From assembly GCA_945860945.1 (NCBI GenBank), contig CAMASG010000006.1:1-55077 (forward strand): a DNA stretch of 55,077 nucleotides. The letters are read 5' to 3'. Shown here piece after piece: positions 17,240-26,052 of this stretch. Position 1 is the first letter of the stretch; every line of letters begins with the position of its first letter. The translations under genes and the position numbers were made by a program. Source of the DNA: Akkermansia muciniphila. Its GTDB lineage: Bacteria > Verrucomicrobiota > Verrucomicrobiia > Limisphaerales > SIAT01. The notes beneath the pieces are model-generated. The model was given only the letters and a program-made list of their open reading frames with translations, was not told the DNA's origin and did no database searches.

Positions 17240-17629
17240 TCAGGGCAACGGCTTCTTCCAAATCGGCACCGTACGCTTCATCTCGTCGATGAGGAACTGG
17301 CCGGCGGCGAAGGCTTCACCGCGGTGCGGTGCGACGACTTCCAACCAGAGCGACGGTTCGTTCACTTTCACCACGCCGAGTCGGTGCACGATACGGAGGC
17401 TTTCGATGGGCCAGCGCTTTTCAATCTGGTCGAAGATGAGATGGAACTGCCGCTCGACCATCTGCGCGAAGGCCGTGTATTCGATGGCCGAGATGGTTTG
17501 ATCTTCCTCGCTGCCGCGCACGACACCGGAGAAATAGACGGCGGCGCCCATGCCGGCGGACATCTGGCGCGCCGCGATGAGCGCGGGTTCGTCAATCGCC
17601 CCGGGGGTGAGCGTGAGTTGGTGTTTCAT
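17240..17629 (-). CDS. moaE: molybdopterin synthase catalytic subunit
   Basis: GAAVYFSGVVRGSEEDQTISAIEYTAFAQMVERQ; HRLGVVKVNEPSLWLEVVAPHRGEAFAA; DEMKRTVPIWKK. Confidence 0.93.
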   Translation of the reverse strand: MKHQLTLTPGAIDEPALIAARQMSAGMGAAVYFSGVVRGSEEDQTISAIEYTAFAQMVERQFHLIFDQIEKRWPIESLRIVHRLGVVKVNEPSLWLEVVAPHRGEAFAAGQFLIDEMKRTVPIWKKPLP

Positions 17630-17642
17630 CGCGCGCGCATTT

Positions 17643-17888
17643 TCAACCGCCTTGCACGGGTGGAAAGAGAGAGACTTCGTCGCCGTCGCGGAGCACGTGG
17701 CTGCGGCCTTGGTAATCCACGCCGACGGCGATGAGTGTTGAGTTTTGCATCGCAGCGAGTTTGGGATGATGTGCGTGAAGGCGCTTGAGCAAGTCGTGCA
17801 CTGTGCTGCCTTCGGGCAGTTCCTCCGTGAGGTCGGCGCAGCCGGTCAGATCCTTGAAGTAGGACCAGAATTGGACTCGAATGGTCAT
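17643..17888 (-). CDS. moaD: molybdopterin synthase sulfur carrier subunit
   Basis: 81-aa ubiquitin-like protein ending DGDEVSLFPPVQGG. Confidence 0.92.
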   Translation of the reverse strand: MTIRVQFWSYFKDLTGCADLTEELPEGSTVHDLLKRLHAHHPKLAAMQNSTLIAVGVDYQGRSHVLRDGDEVSLFPPVQGG

Positions 17889-18469
17889 GGCACTTCGTAA
17901 ACCTCGGGTCGAAGCACGCCGAGAAATGGCAGGTGACGATAGCGTTCGGCGAAGTCGAGACCGTAGCCGACGACGAACTTGTCGGGAATCTCGAAGCCGA
18001 CGTAATCGGCGCGCACAGATTCCGTGCGGCGCGCTTTCTTCTCGAGCAGCACGCAGACTTTGATGCGGCGCGGTCGCAGCGGGCGGAGTTTCGCGAGCAC
18101 TTTGGTGAGCGTCTTGCCGGTGTCGAGGATGTCGTCCACGAGCAGCACGTCGCGCCCGCGCACGTCGAGTCGCAGCTCCTTGGTGAAGACGAGCGCGCCC
18201 GACTCGGTGCCGCTGCCATAGCTGGAGACGCCGATGAAGTCGAGCCGCAGCGGGAGTGAAAGGTGGCGGATGAGATCGGCGAGGAACATCACCGTGCCGT
18301 TCAACAGCGAGATGATCACGAGGTCGCGACCGGTGAAGTCGCGATTGATTTGTCGCGCCAGAGTTTTCACGCGGCGTGCGATGCGTTCCTCGGTGAGGAG
18401 CACCTCGGTGAGCTCACGTCGCCAGCGGACGGGCACGGTCGCGGCGCGGGTTGGCGGACGGCGAGCCAC
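17885..18469 (-). CDS. hpt: hypoxanthine phosphoribosyltransferase
   Basis: VLLTEERIARRVKTLARQINRDFTGRDLVIISLLNGTVMFLADLIR; DVLLVDDILDTGKTLTKV; VVGYGLDFAERYRHLPFLGVL. Confidence 0.94.
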   Translation of the reverse strand: MARRPPTRAATVPVRWRRELTEVLLTEERIARRVKTLARQINRDFTGRDLVIISLLNGTVMFLADLIRHLSLPLRLDFIGVSSYGSGTESGALVFTKELRLDVRGRDVLLVDDILDTGKTLTKVLAKLRPLRPRRIKVCVLLEKKARRTESVRADYVGFEIPDKFVVGYGLDFAERYRHLPFLGVLRPEVYEVP

Positions 18470-18472
18470 GCG

Positions 18473-18853
18473 TCAGATGTGTTTAGAGTCAGTGTGGTCT
18501 TTGGTGGTGTAGCCGGACTCTTGGCGCTGGAAATTAACCTCGTTCTTTTTCACGTAAGCGGCGAAGACATCATCGGCGCTCATGCCGAGCACTTGCGCCA
18601 TCGAGATCAGGAAGTGGAACAGATCCACCACTTCCACGCGGGCGTTCTGCTCGTCGAACTTCTGGTACTTGGCCCACCATTTCCACGGCACGCTGTCGGT
18701 CAGTTCGGCCATCTCCTGCTGCATGGCGCGGGTGTAGTTAAGGAGCCATTTTGTTTTCTCTTCCTCCGTCATGGCGTCGGTGTGCACGCCGATCCGCTCG
18801 TTCAGGGCTTTCTGCATCCGGAAGAGTTCGCGAAGTTGATCAGAGTTTTCCAT
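18473..18853 (-). CDS. dUTP diphosphatase, all-alpha (dUTPase_2-like)
   Basis: LFRMQKALNERIG; QQEMAELTDSVPWKWWAK; VEVVDLFHFLISMAQVLGMSADDVFAAYVKKNEVNFQRQESGY. Confidence 0.85.
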   Translation of the reverse strand: MENSDQLRELFRMQKALNERIGVHTDAMTEEEKTKWLLNYTRAMQQEMAELTDSVPWKWWAKYQKFDEQNARVEVVDLFHFLISMAQVLGMSADDVFAAYVKKNEVNFQRQESGYTTKDHTDSKHI

Positions 18854-18970
18854 ACCGAGTGAGGATGCCGTTCGCGCGCGGTCGTTTGAAGTGAAAAGTA
18901 TTCACGGCCGAGGAAAAGGAGCGCGAGTTTGAACTTTGAACCGCGCCTATACGTCCGCTATAATGGGAGG

Positions 18971-19597
18971 ATGACGCCGACATTGTTATTCAAGGGCGGG
19001 CCGATAGTGTGGCTGTTGCTGCTCGCGAGCGCGGGGGCCATCGCCATTTTCGTGGAGCGGCTGCTCCATTATCACCGCGCCCAAATCAACACCACCGAGT
19101 TTCTCTTCGGCCTGCGGAACGTGCTTCGCCAGAAAAATGTGATCGAAGCCCTCTCCATCTGCGACGCTGCGCCAGGGCCGGTGGCGCGCCTCGTGAAGAC
19201 CGCTTTGCTTAATCGCGAAAAGAGCCGTGCGGAAATCAAAGAGGCGATGGAACAGGCCGGCGCGCTCGAGGTGGCGCGACTCGAAGAGCGGCTCAACTTG
19301 CTCGCCACCATCGCGCAACTCGCGCCGTTGCTCGGCTTGCTCGGCACTGTGCTCGGGTTTGTGGACATCTTTCAAGTGCTGCAGAAAGAAGGCCTTTACG
19401 CGCACGCGGCGCTGCTTTCCGGCGGCGTGTGGAAGGCGCTCATCTCCTCCGGCGTCGGTCTCGCGGTGGCGATTCCTGCTTACGCCGGCCACAATTATCT
19501 CGTGGGCGAAGTGAGCGCGCTCGCGCTCGATATGGAGAAAACCTCCATTGATGCGCTCAACCTCCTCAGCGAACTCGGCGCACCTGCCAAGTCATGA
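18971..19597 (+). CDS. exbB: MotA/TolQ/ExbB proton channel family protein
   Basis: LLATIAQLAPLLGLLGTVLGFVDIFQVLQ; LSGGVWKALISSGVGLAVAIPAYAGHNYL. Confidence 0.93.
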   Translation: MTPTLLFKGGPIVWLLLLASAGAIAIFVERLLHYHRAQINTTEFLFGLRNVLRQKNVIEALSICDAAPGPVARLVKTALLNREKSRAEIKEAMEQAGALEVARLEERLNLLATIAQLAPLLGLLGTVLGFVDIFQVLQKEGLYAHAALLSGGVWKALISSGVGLAVAIPAYAGHNYLVGEVSALALDMEKTSIDALNLLSELGAPAKS

Positions 19598-20022
19598 AAC
19601 TTCCCCGCCGCGCCAAAATCCTGTGCGGGCTGCCGGATGCTGCTGCGTTGGCGTGCGTGGTTTTTCTCACGGTTATCCTGCTGATGCTCACCTCGTCACT
19701 CGTCTACACGCCCGGCGTGCGCGTCGAATTGCCGCCCGCCACCGCGCCGTTGCCCGGGGCACAGCATCCCTCCGTGATTGTCGCGCTCGATCGTAGCGGC
19801 CAGCTTTATTATCAGAACCAACTGCTCGACGAGGAGGTGTTAAAAGAGCGCCTCGCCGCCGAAGTGAAGCGTGCGCGCACCGGTCTCACGCTGGTTTTGC
19901 AGGCGGACAAAGCGGTGGCCTATGAAGTCATCGTCCGCGTGGCACAACTCGCGCGCGACGCCGGCATCAAAGAAACCTTCCTCGCCACTCGCCCCTCAAC
20001 CTTCAACGGCAAAGCGCCATGA
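19594..20022 (+). CDS. exbD: ExbD/TolR biopolymer transport protein
   Basis: N-terminal TM, VRVELPPATAPLPGAQHPSVIVALDRSGQLYYQNQLL; LQADKAVAYEVIVRVAQLARDAGI; 4-bp overlap with exbB. Confidence 0.9.
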   Translation: MKLPRRAKILCGLPDAAALACVVFLTVILLMLTSSLVYTPGVRVELPPATAPLPGAQHPSVIVALDRSGQLYYQNQLLDEEVLKERLAAEVKRARTGLTLVLQADKAVAYEVIVRVAQLARDAGIKETFLATRPSTFNGKAP

Positions 20023-20786
20023 CCGTACCCATCCCTACGCAGGCGGAGTGGACGTGGCGCCGCTGGGTGGCGGTCCTCGTCATGCTTTTCGCCGCGCAGG
20101 TCGGTTTGATTTATTTGCTTTCCGCGTCGCCGGCCACGCCGCGGTCCATTGCGCACGAGCCCGTGGTGAAAGTGCTGGTGGACCGCCACGCCAACGAGCG
20201 TCTGCTCGATTCGCTCGCCGCGAGCGATCCCGCACTTTTCGCGATCGGCTCGTCGCGCGGTTTCTCGGGCGCGTGGATTGGTTTCACGCCCAGCACGCCG
20301 CGTACGCCAGAGTGGTCTGAGCCGGATCGCTATCTTGGATTGGACACCAATGCGCTCGGCAACGCTTTCCGCCAGTTTGTGCAGGAGGATTCTGCTAAGC
20401 CGCGCGTGCGACCGGAGAAGCCCGCGCCGGCGCTTGTCGCGCCACAAACGCCGAGCGCGACGTTCGCCGGCGAATCATCGCTCGCGGTGACCGGCGAACT
20501 CGCCCGACGCACTCTCTCTGCGCCGCTCAAACTTCCTGCATGGCCGCACACGGAGTTGCTCGCGCCCACGGCGGTGCAGGTTTTGGTGAATGCGGACGGG
20601 ATGGTGCTGAGCGCGCGGTTGCTCCAATCGAGCGGGCTGAACATCGCAGACCGCCTTGCCTTGGAGCTGTCGCGCAACGCGCAGTTCCAGCCCGCCGCGG
20701 ATAGGCGGCTTGCTTCCGGCGATCTTCTCTTCAATTGGAAAACCGTGGTGCCGGCGACGAACAGCGCGGTCGCGCCCAAGAAGTGA
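20019..20786 (+). CDS. TonB-family energy transducer
   Basis: N-terminal TM; C-terminal VQVLVNADGMVLSARLLQSSGLNIADRLALELSRNAQFQP; operon position after exbBD. Confidence 0.78.
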   Translation: MTVPIPTQAEWTWRRWVAVLVMLFAAQVGLIYLLSASPATPRSIAHEPVVKVLVDRHANERLLDSLAASDPALFAIGSSRGFSGAWIGFTPSTPRTPEWSEPDRYLGLDTNALGNAFRQFVQEDSAKPRVRPEKPAPALVAPQTPSATFAGESSLAVTGELARRTLSAPLKLPAWPHTELLAPTAVQVLVNADGMVLSARLLQSSGLNIADRLALELSRNAQFQPAADRRLASGDLLFNWKTVVPATNSAVAPKK

Positions 20787-20787
20787 G

Positions 20788-21012
20788 ATGACGCCGGACG
20801 CGCTCATTCTCGCGTTTGTGCTCGCGCTACTAGCGGCGCTGGCGGTAATTGCTTTCTACTCCCATCGGCGGCAGCAGCGGTTCAAGCCGACGCAGAGCCG
20901 CGATCACATCTTTCGCTGTACCAAGTGCGACTATGTTTATACGGACGACGAGGACGTGGAGTTGTCGCGCTGTCCGCAGTGCGGCACGATGAACGAGGAG
21001 ATGGAGTTTTAA
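20788..21012 (+). CDS. small membrane-anchored zinc-ribbon protein
   Basis: TM helix ALILAFVLALLAALAVIAFY then CTKCDYVYTDDEDVELSRCPQCGTMNEEMEF. Confidence 0.75.
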   Translation: MTPDALILAFVLALLAALAVIAFYSHRRQQRFKPTQSRDHIFRCTKCDYVYTDDEDVELSRCPQCGTMNEEMEF

Positions 21013-21052
21013 CGGTGGGCGCGCGTGGCGTGCCAGCGGCGGATTTCTTCGT

Positions 21053-22615
21053 TCAATTTGCGCCGGTCTTCAGCTCGACGATATCGTGCGGTGCGGCTTC
21101 GCGCATGCCCGCCGCACTGACACGGATGTAACGGGCCTTCTGCCGGAGCAGAGCAAGATTCTTCGCGCCGAGATAACCCATTCCAGATTGGATGCCGCCG
21201 ATGAGTTGGCTGAGGACGTTCTCGACGGGACCGGTCGCTTCCTTGAGCGCTTCAACACCCTCGGCGGCGACCTTCCGCGTCGCATCTTTTATGTGACCGT
21301 ACCGGCTTGCGGAGCCGGATTTCATGGCCGAGAGACTGCCCATTCCGCGGTATTGTTTGTAGAGTTTGCCGCCGATTTCCATGATCTGTCCGGGAGCTTC
21401 AGCGCAGCCAGCGAGGATGCCGCCGCAGATAACGGCGTGCGAAAGTGTGAGCGCCTTCACGATGTCCCCGGACTTGGTGATGCCGCCATCGGCGAGGATC
21501 GAGACGTGTTTTTTGGCGGCGGCTTTTGAACAGACGTAAAGGGCGGTGAGCTGCGGAATGCCGACGCCGGCGACGATGCGTGTGGTGCAGATGGAGCCGG
21601 GACCTTGGCCGACCTTGATGATGTTCGCGCCGCAGTCGGCGAGATATTCGACACCGGCGGCGCTGGTGACGTTGCCGGCGATGAGGGGCAGTTTCGGGAA
21701 GGCTTCGCGGATGGCGCGCACGGTTTCGCCCACGCCCTTCGTGTGGCCGTGCGCAGTGGAGACGGCCACGACATCGACACCGCGTTCGACGAGTGAGGTG
21801 ACGTGGCGGTGGATGCGGTCGCGGTCGAGTTCGCCGAAAGCGTTGCGCGTGGCGGAGACGGCCGCGCCGCAGATGAGCCGGAACTTCGCGTCGCGTGCGG
21901 GCTTGAACTGCAGCTTGCGTTCGTGCGCGATGCGCTCGACGTCACTCATCGCGAACATGCCGCGCAGATGATCATGCTCATCGACGACGAGCAGTTTGTG
22001 GATGCCGGGATGATCAGTGAAAAAGCGGTCTGCCTTCGCGATGGGGTCGGTGCCGAGCTCTTTTTGCGGGATGGTGTGAACCTGCGCGCGTGGGATAATC
22101 GCCTCGGCCACTTTGCGTTTGGCGAAGCGCGGCTTGATCACGTTGCCCGAGAGCAGGCCGACGAGTTTGCCCGCGGCATCCACAACGGGAAAGGTGCTGA
22201 AGGCGTATTTCTGCTTCTCGATCATCTCGAGCACGTCGCCGATGAGTTGGTCGGGCGTGACCTTGATTGGGTCTTGGATGAGTCCGTGCACGTGATTCTT
22301 CACGCGGTTCACCTCGGCGAGTTGTTCCTTCTCCGACATGTTGTAATGGATCAGACCGAGGCCACCATTGAGCGCCATGGCGATTGCCATGCGCGACTCG
22401 GTGACGGTATCCATGTCGGACGAGATGACGGGGATGCTCAGGTGAAGGCCTTCGGCCAGCGCGGTGTCGAGTTGCGTGTCGCGCGGGAGCACCTCGGAGT
22501 AGAGCGTGGCCAGCGTGACGTCGTCGTATGTCAGCGCGAGGTGGCGGTGGCTCAGGAAGAAGTCATCAGCCGTGTGGTAGAACTGGGCGTCGGTGGCGTT
22601 CGGCTCGTGTGCCAT
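21053..22615 (-). CDS. guaB: inosine-5'-monophosphate dehydrogenase
   Basis: [26 protein letters not shown] domains; [42 protein letters not shown]. Confidence 0.96.
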   Translation of the reverse strand: MAHEPNATDAQFYHTADDFFLSHRHLALTYDDVTLATLYSEVLPRDTQLDTALAEGLHLSIPVISSDMDTVTESRMAIAMALNGGLGLIHYNMSEKEQLAEVNRVKNHVHGLIQDPIKVTPDQLIGDVLEMIEKQKYAFSTFPVVDAAGKLVGLLSGNVIKPRFAKRKVAEAIIPRAQVHTIPQKELGTDPIAKADRFFTDHPGIHKLLVVDEHDHLRGMFAMSDVERIAHERKLQFKPARDAKFRLICGAAVSATRNAFGELDRDRIHRHVTSLVERGVDVVAVSTAHGHTKGVGETVRAIREAFPKLPLIAGNVTSAAGVEYLADCGANIIKVGQGPGSICTTRIVAGVGIPQLTALYVCSKAAAKKHVSILADGGITKSGDIVKALTLSHAVICGGILAGCAEAPGQIMEIGGKLYKQYRGMGSLSAMKSGSASRYGHIKDATRKVAAEGVEALKEATGPVENVLSQLIGGIQSGMGYLGAKNLALLRQKARYIRVSAAGMREAAPHDIVELKTGAN

Positions 22616-22688
22616 AGCCGAAGATGCCAAGCGGCCCGCGTGGTTGACAAGCGGGAAGTGAAACGAGATCTGCGCGCCGCAGCGCAAT

Positions 22689-23114
22689 TCAACGATTCGG
22701 CGGCGTGCGTCCCGGTGGGAACGGCGGCGGAACCGGAGCGGCTTCAATGCCCACACCGCCGGGCGCGCCGCCGGGGAATCCGAGGCGCGGGCGCGGCAGG
22801 TTGTCCTGCACTTCCACGAAGCGGAGCGCTGGTTTTCCGGGTATGAAGTTGGGCATGGCTTCAAGCATCCAGACTTTCCCAGTGGCCGTGTCGAGCCGCA
22901 GCACGACGGAGCGTTCCTTGCCCTCAATGGTGATTTGCGCGGTGACGAGTTGGTAACGGCCGGGGCCGAAGAACTCCTCGATAATCGGCGACTCCTCGGG
23001 CGCTGGTTCGCCGGGAACGATGCCCGGAGCAGTCTCGGGAGGCAGTGGGCGAGCGTTTTGAGCGTCGGCAGTTGCGGCAGCGAAGCAGAGGAGAAGGGCG
23101 AAGATTGTCTTCAT
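22689..23114 (-). CDS. hypothetical secreted protein, proline-rich C-terminus
   Basis: [19 protein letters not shown] signal peptide; [34 protein letters not shown]. Confidence 0.7.
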   Translation of the reverse strand: MKTIFALLLCFAAATADAQNARPLPPETAPGIVPGEPAPEESPIIEEFFGPGRYQLVTAQITIEGKERSVVLRLDTATGKVWMLEAMPNFIPGKPALRFVEVQDNLPRPRLGFPGGAPGGVGIEAAPVPPPFPPGRTPPNR

Positions 23115-23182
23115 GTTCGTGGAACGTAGCGGAGGTTCTCAGTTTAGCAAGATGGCGACGATGGCTGCGCCGCCGGCAGTTT

Positions 23183-23704
23183 TCAGAGCTTGGTTATTTT
23201 CTCGATGAGAGCGGACGTGGATTTGCCGGGGACGTGGCCGAGCACCACGATGCGGCCGCCGCATTGGGTGATGACATCGCGCTCCTCCTGGGGGAGTTGC
23301 TCGACGCTGTAGTCGCCTCCTTTGACATAAATATCGGGGCGAACGAGCGTGAGAAGGCGGGTCGCGCGCAGGTCGTCGAAGACGCAGACGGCATCCACGG
23401 ATTGCAACGCGGCGAGCACGAGGGCGCGGTCGGACTCCGCGTTCACGGGGCGTCCGGCTCCTTTGAGTTGGCGGATGGAGGCATCCGAATTAACGCCAAC
23501 GAGGAGTACGTCGGCCTGCGCCCGTGCAGCGGCGAGATAATTCACATGGCCGAGGTGGAGGATGTCGAAGCAACCATTGGTGACGGCGAGTTTCTTTCGC
23601 TCGGCACGGAGTTGTTCGCGCCACACGGGGAGCGTCTCGAGCGTGAAAATCTTGGCGCGGAAATCCATCGGCGCGATGATGCCGCAGACCGGTACGTCGG
23701 GCAA
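23183..23704 (-). CDS. rfaE2: cytidylyltransferase family, heptose-1-phosphate adenylyltransferase-like (RfaE domain II)
   Basis: LAVTNGCFDILHLGHVNYLAAARAQADVLLVGVNSDASIRQLKG; PDIYVKGGDYSVEQLP; PGKSTSALIEKI. Confidence 0.92.
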   Translation of the reverse strand: MPDVPVCGIIAPMDFRAKIFTLETLPVWREQLRAERKKLAVTNGCFDILHLGHVNYLAAARAQADVLLVGVNSDASIRQLKGAGRPVNAESDRALVLAALQSVDAVCVFDDLRATRLLTLVRPDIYVKGGDYSVEQLPQEERDVITQCGGRIVVLGHVPGKSTSALIEKITKL

Positions 23705-23784
23705 CGGTCAATTCGCCGCAGTCTCGCCGCGAATCGCGCGGGGCTTGTGTCCCGTTGGATGAAGCCCTAGAGTTGCTTTGCGAA

Positions 23785-24252
23785 ATGAAGAAGGAAGTTG
23801 TGCCAGTCCAGATCCGCGGCATCCTGCCGGCGAACAGCGGCGCGGCCATCTTTCTCGGCAATGACGACAAGGTCTTCGTCATCCAAGTCGAGGCGGCGAT
23901 GGCCACTGTGATTGGGATGTTTCTGCGCGATGCGCCGAAGGAACGCCCTCTCACGCACGATCTCATCAACAGCGTTTTCAAAGGGCTCGATGTGAAGGTC
24001 GAGCGCGTCGTCATCACCGAATTGAAGAACGCGACCTACTTTGCGCGGCTCATTCTCCAGCAGGAAAATGAGCTGGGTCGAAAAATCGTGGAGGTAGACG
24101 CCCGGCCGAGCGATTGCCTCGCGCTTGCTTCCGCGCACAAGGCGCCCATCTACGTTTCCGCGGTGCTCTTCGAGCAGGTCGAGGATATGTCCGCGTATCT
24201 CGACGGTATCAACGAAGGCGGCAGCGAGAGCAGCGAAGAATCCGAGACCTGA
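23785..24252 (+). CDS. bifunctional nuclease (BFN/DUF151) family protein
   Basis: KKEVVPVQIRGILPANSGAAIFLGNDDKVFVIQVEAAMATVIGM; RPLTHDLINSVFKGL; IVEVDARPSDCLALA. Confidence 0.9.
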   Translation: MKKEVVPVQIRGILPANSGAAIFLGNDDKVFVIQVEAAMATVIGMFLRDAPKERPLTHDLINSVFKGLDVKVERVVITELKNATYFARLILQQENELGRKIVEVDARPSDCLALASAHKAPIYVSAVLFEQVEDMSAYLDGINEGGSESSEESET

Positions 24253-24255
24253 CCG

Positions 24256-25404
24256 ATGCCTCCCAGCGCCGCTCAACCCGCCGGCCCTGTCGTCCTCATC
24301 TGCGGCGACGATGATTTCGGCGTGAGCCAGCGTGCGCGGCAGCTTTATCAATCGTGGTGCGCCGAAATCGGCGGGATGGATCACGAGACGATTGACGCGG
24401 CGTCGGGCAATTCCGGTGAAGCGCTCAAATCCATCGGGCGTTTGCGCGAGGCGCTCAACACACTTCCTTTCTTCGGCGGCGGCAAAGCCGTCTGGTTCAA
24501 GGACTGCACTTTCCTCGGTGACGACCGCACCGCGTCCGCCTCGGCCGTCACCGAAACGCTCGGCGAGTTGGCGCAGGAGCTGAAGGCCTTCCGTTGGGAA
24601 GGCGTTCGGTTGCTCATCAGCGCCGGCAAAGTGGACAAGCGGAAGACGTTTTACAAAACCATCGAGAAGCTCGGCGCGGTGGAAAGTTTCGTCGCGCTTT
24701 CGATTGATGACCGTGACTGGGCCGCGCGCGCCGAGGAGATTGTTCTGAAAAAGTTTCGCGCGCTGAAACGTTCCATCACCGACGAGGCTCTGGCTGAGAT
24801 CGTGCAGGCCGTCGGTCCGAACGCCCGCCAACTCGAGAGCGAGGTGGAGAAGGTGACGCTTTACGCCGCCGACCGCGCCGAGGTGGGAGTGGACGACGTG
24901 CTGGCGGTCGTCTCGCGCAACAAGCAAGCGCGCGCTTTCGCGCTGGGCGACGCTCTCGGTGACCGCGATTTGCCGCGCTTGCTCCGCTGTCTCGACGAGG
25001 AGTTGTGGGAAATGGAGACCGATCGGCAGAAGTCCGAAATCGGGTTGCTTTACGGATTGATCACCAAAGTTCGAGCGCTGCTTTTTCTGAAAGAGATGCT
25101 CGCCTCGGGCTGGCTGAAAGAGGAGCGCGATTACAACCGGTTCAAAGCCCAGATCGAGCGCGTACCGACGGAAGGGCTGCCCACGGATCGGCGCATCAAT
25201 CCGCTGGCGCTCAATCCCTACGTGCTTTTCAAGGCGCTACCGCAGGCGCGGCGTTGGCCTTCAGGCGATCTCGTGCGCGCGCTTGATTTGCTGCTGCAGT
25301 GCAACCGCCGGCTCGTCTCCAGGGGCCTCGACACGGAGCTGGTGCTGCAACAGACCTTGACGCAGATTCTCCGCGCCGACACATTGGCAGTGACAGGACG
25401 TTGA
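24256..25404 (+). CDS. holA: DNA polymerase III subunit delta
   Basis: VVLICGDDDFGVSQRARQLY; FFGGGKAVWFKDCTFL; QAVGPNARQLESEVEKVTLYA; ARAFALGDALGDRDLPRLLRCLDE. Confidence 0.88.
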   Translation: MPPSAAQPAGPVVLICGDDDFGVSQRARQLYQSWCAEIGGMDHETIDAASGNSGEALKSIGRLREALNTLPFFGGGKAVWFKDCTFLGDDRTASASAVTETLGELAQELKAFRWEGVRLLISAGKVDKRKTFYKTIEKLGAVESFVALSIDDRDWAARAEEIVLKKFRALKRSITDEALAEIVQAVGPNARQLESEVEKVTLYAADRAEVGVDDVLAVVSRNKQARAFALGDALGDRDLPRLLRCLDEELWEMETDRQKSEIGLLYGLITKVRALLFLKEMLASGWLKEERDYNRFKAQIERVPTEGLPTDRRINPLALNPYVLFKALPQARRWPSGDLVRALDLLLQCNRRLVSRGLDTELVLQQTLTQILRADTLAVTGR

Positions 25405-25434
25405 TCCCGTCGAGGAGTCGTAACCAACGCTTCA

Positions 25435-25956
25435 ATGCCCAACCCCCCCGCCAGTTTGATGGTCGCCGTCGTCGGTCCCGCCGTCTGTGTGAAGATTTCC
25501 GGCCGAGCGAGCTTCGCTTCCAGTGTGGATTTCAAAACGCTGGTGAACGAGTTGGCCCAGCGCGGCCACCGGCGTTTCGTGCTCGACCTCGCCGATTGCT
25601 TGGTGATGGACAGCACTTTCCTCGGCGTACTGGCGAGCCTCGCCATCAAGGCCAGCAAAGTGCCTGAGACCGCCGCCGGTCTTTTTGAGTTGCTCAACCC
25701 CAACGCGCGCGTGAGCGATTTGCTGGAGAGCCTCGGTGTGGCGCACCTTTTCAAATTCATCACCGGTGATAACCCTGTGATTGCGGACTACAAACCGGTG
25801 GCCGCCGGCACCGCCACACGCGCGGAGATGACCGGGACCTCGATTGAGGCGCACCAGACGCTGATGCAGGTCAACCCTCAGAACGTCGCCAAGTTCAAGG
25901 ACGTCGTCCAGTTTCTCGCCGAGGATCTCAAGCGTCAGGAAACGGCCGCGCTCTGA
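25435..25956 (+). CDS. STAS-domain (anti-sigma factor antagonist-like) protein
   Basis: VCVKISGRASFASSVDFKTLVNELAQRGHRRFVLDLADCLVMDSTFLGVLASLA. Confidence 0.85.
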   Translation: MPNPPASLMVAVVGPAVCVKISGRASFASSVDFKTLVNELAQRGHRRFVLDLADCLVMDSTFLGVLASLAIKASKVPETAAGLFELLNPNARVSDLLESLGVAHLFKFITGDNPVIADYKPVAAGTATRAEMTGTSIEAHQTLMQVNPQNVAKFKDVVQFLAEDLKRQETAAL

Positions 25957-26052
25957 CCGGTTGCGCCCGATTTGGGGCGTTTTTCACCTGTCGAAAACTT
26001 TTCCCGTCGGCCGCTTGCTTTCGCCCGTTCGCGTCCTAAACTCCGCGCGCTG

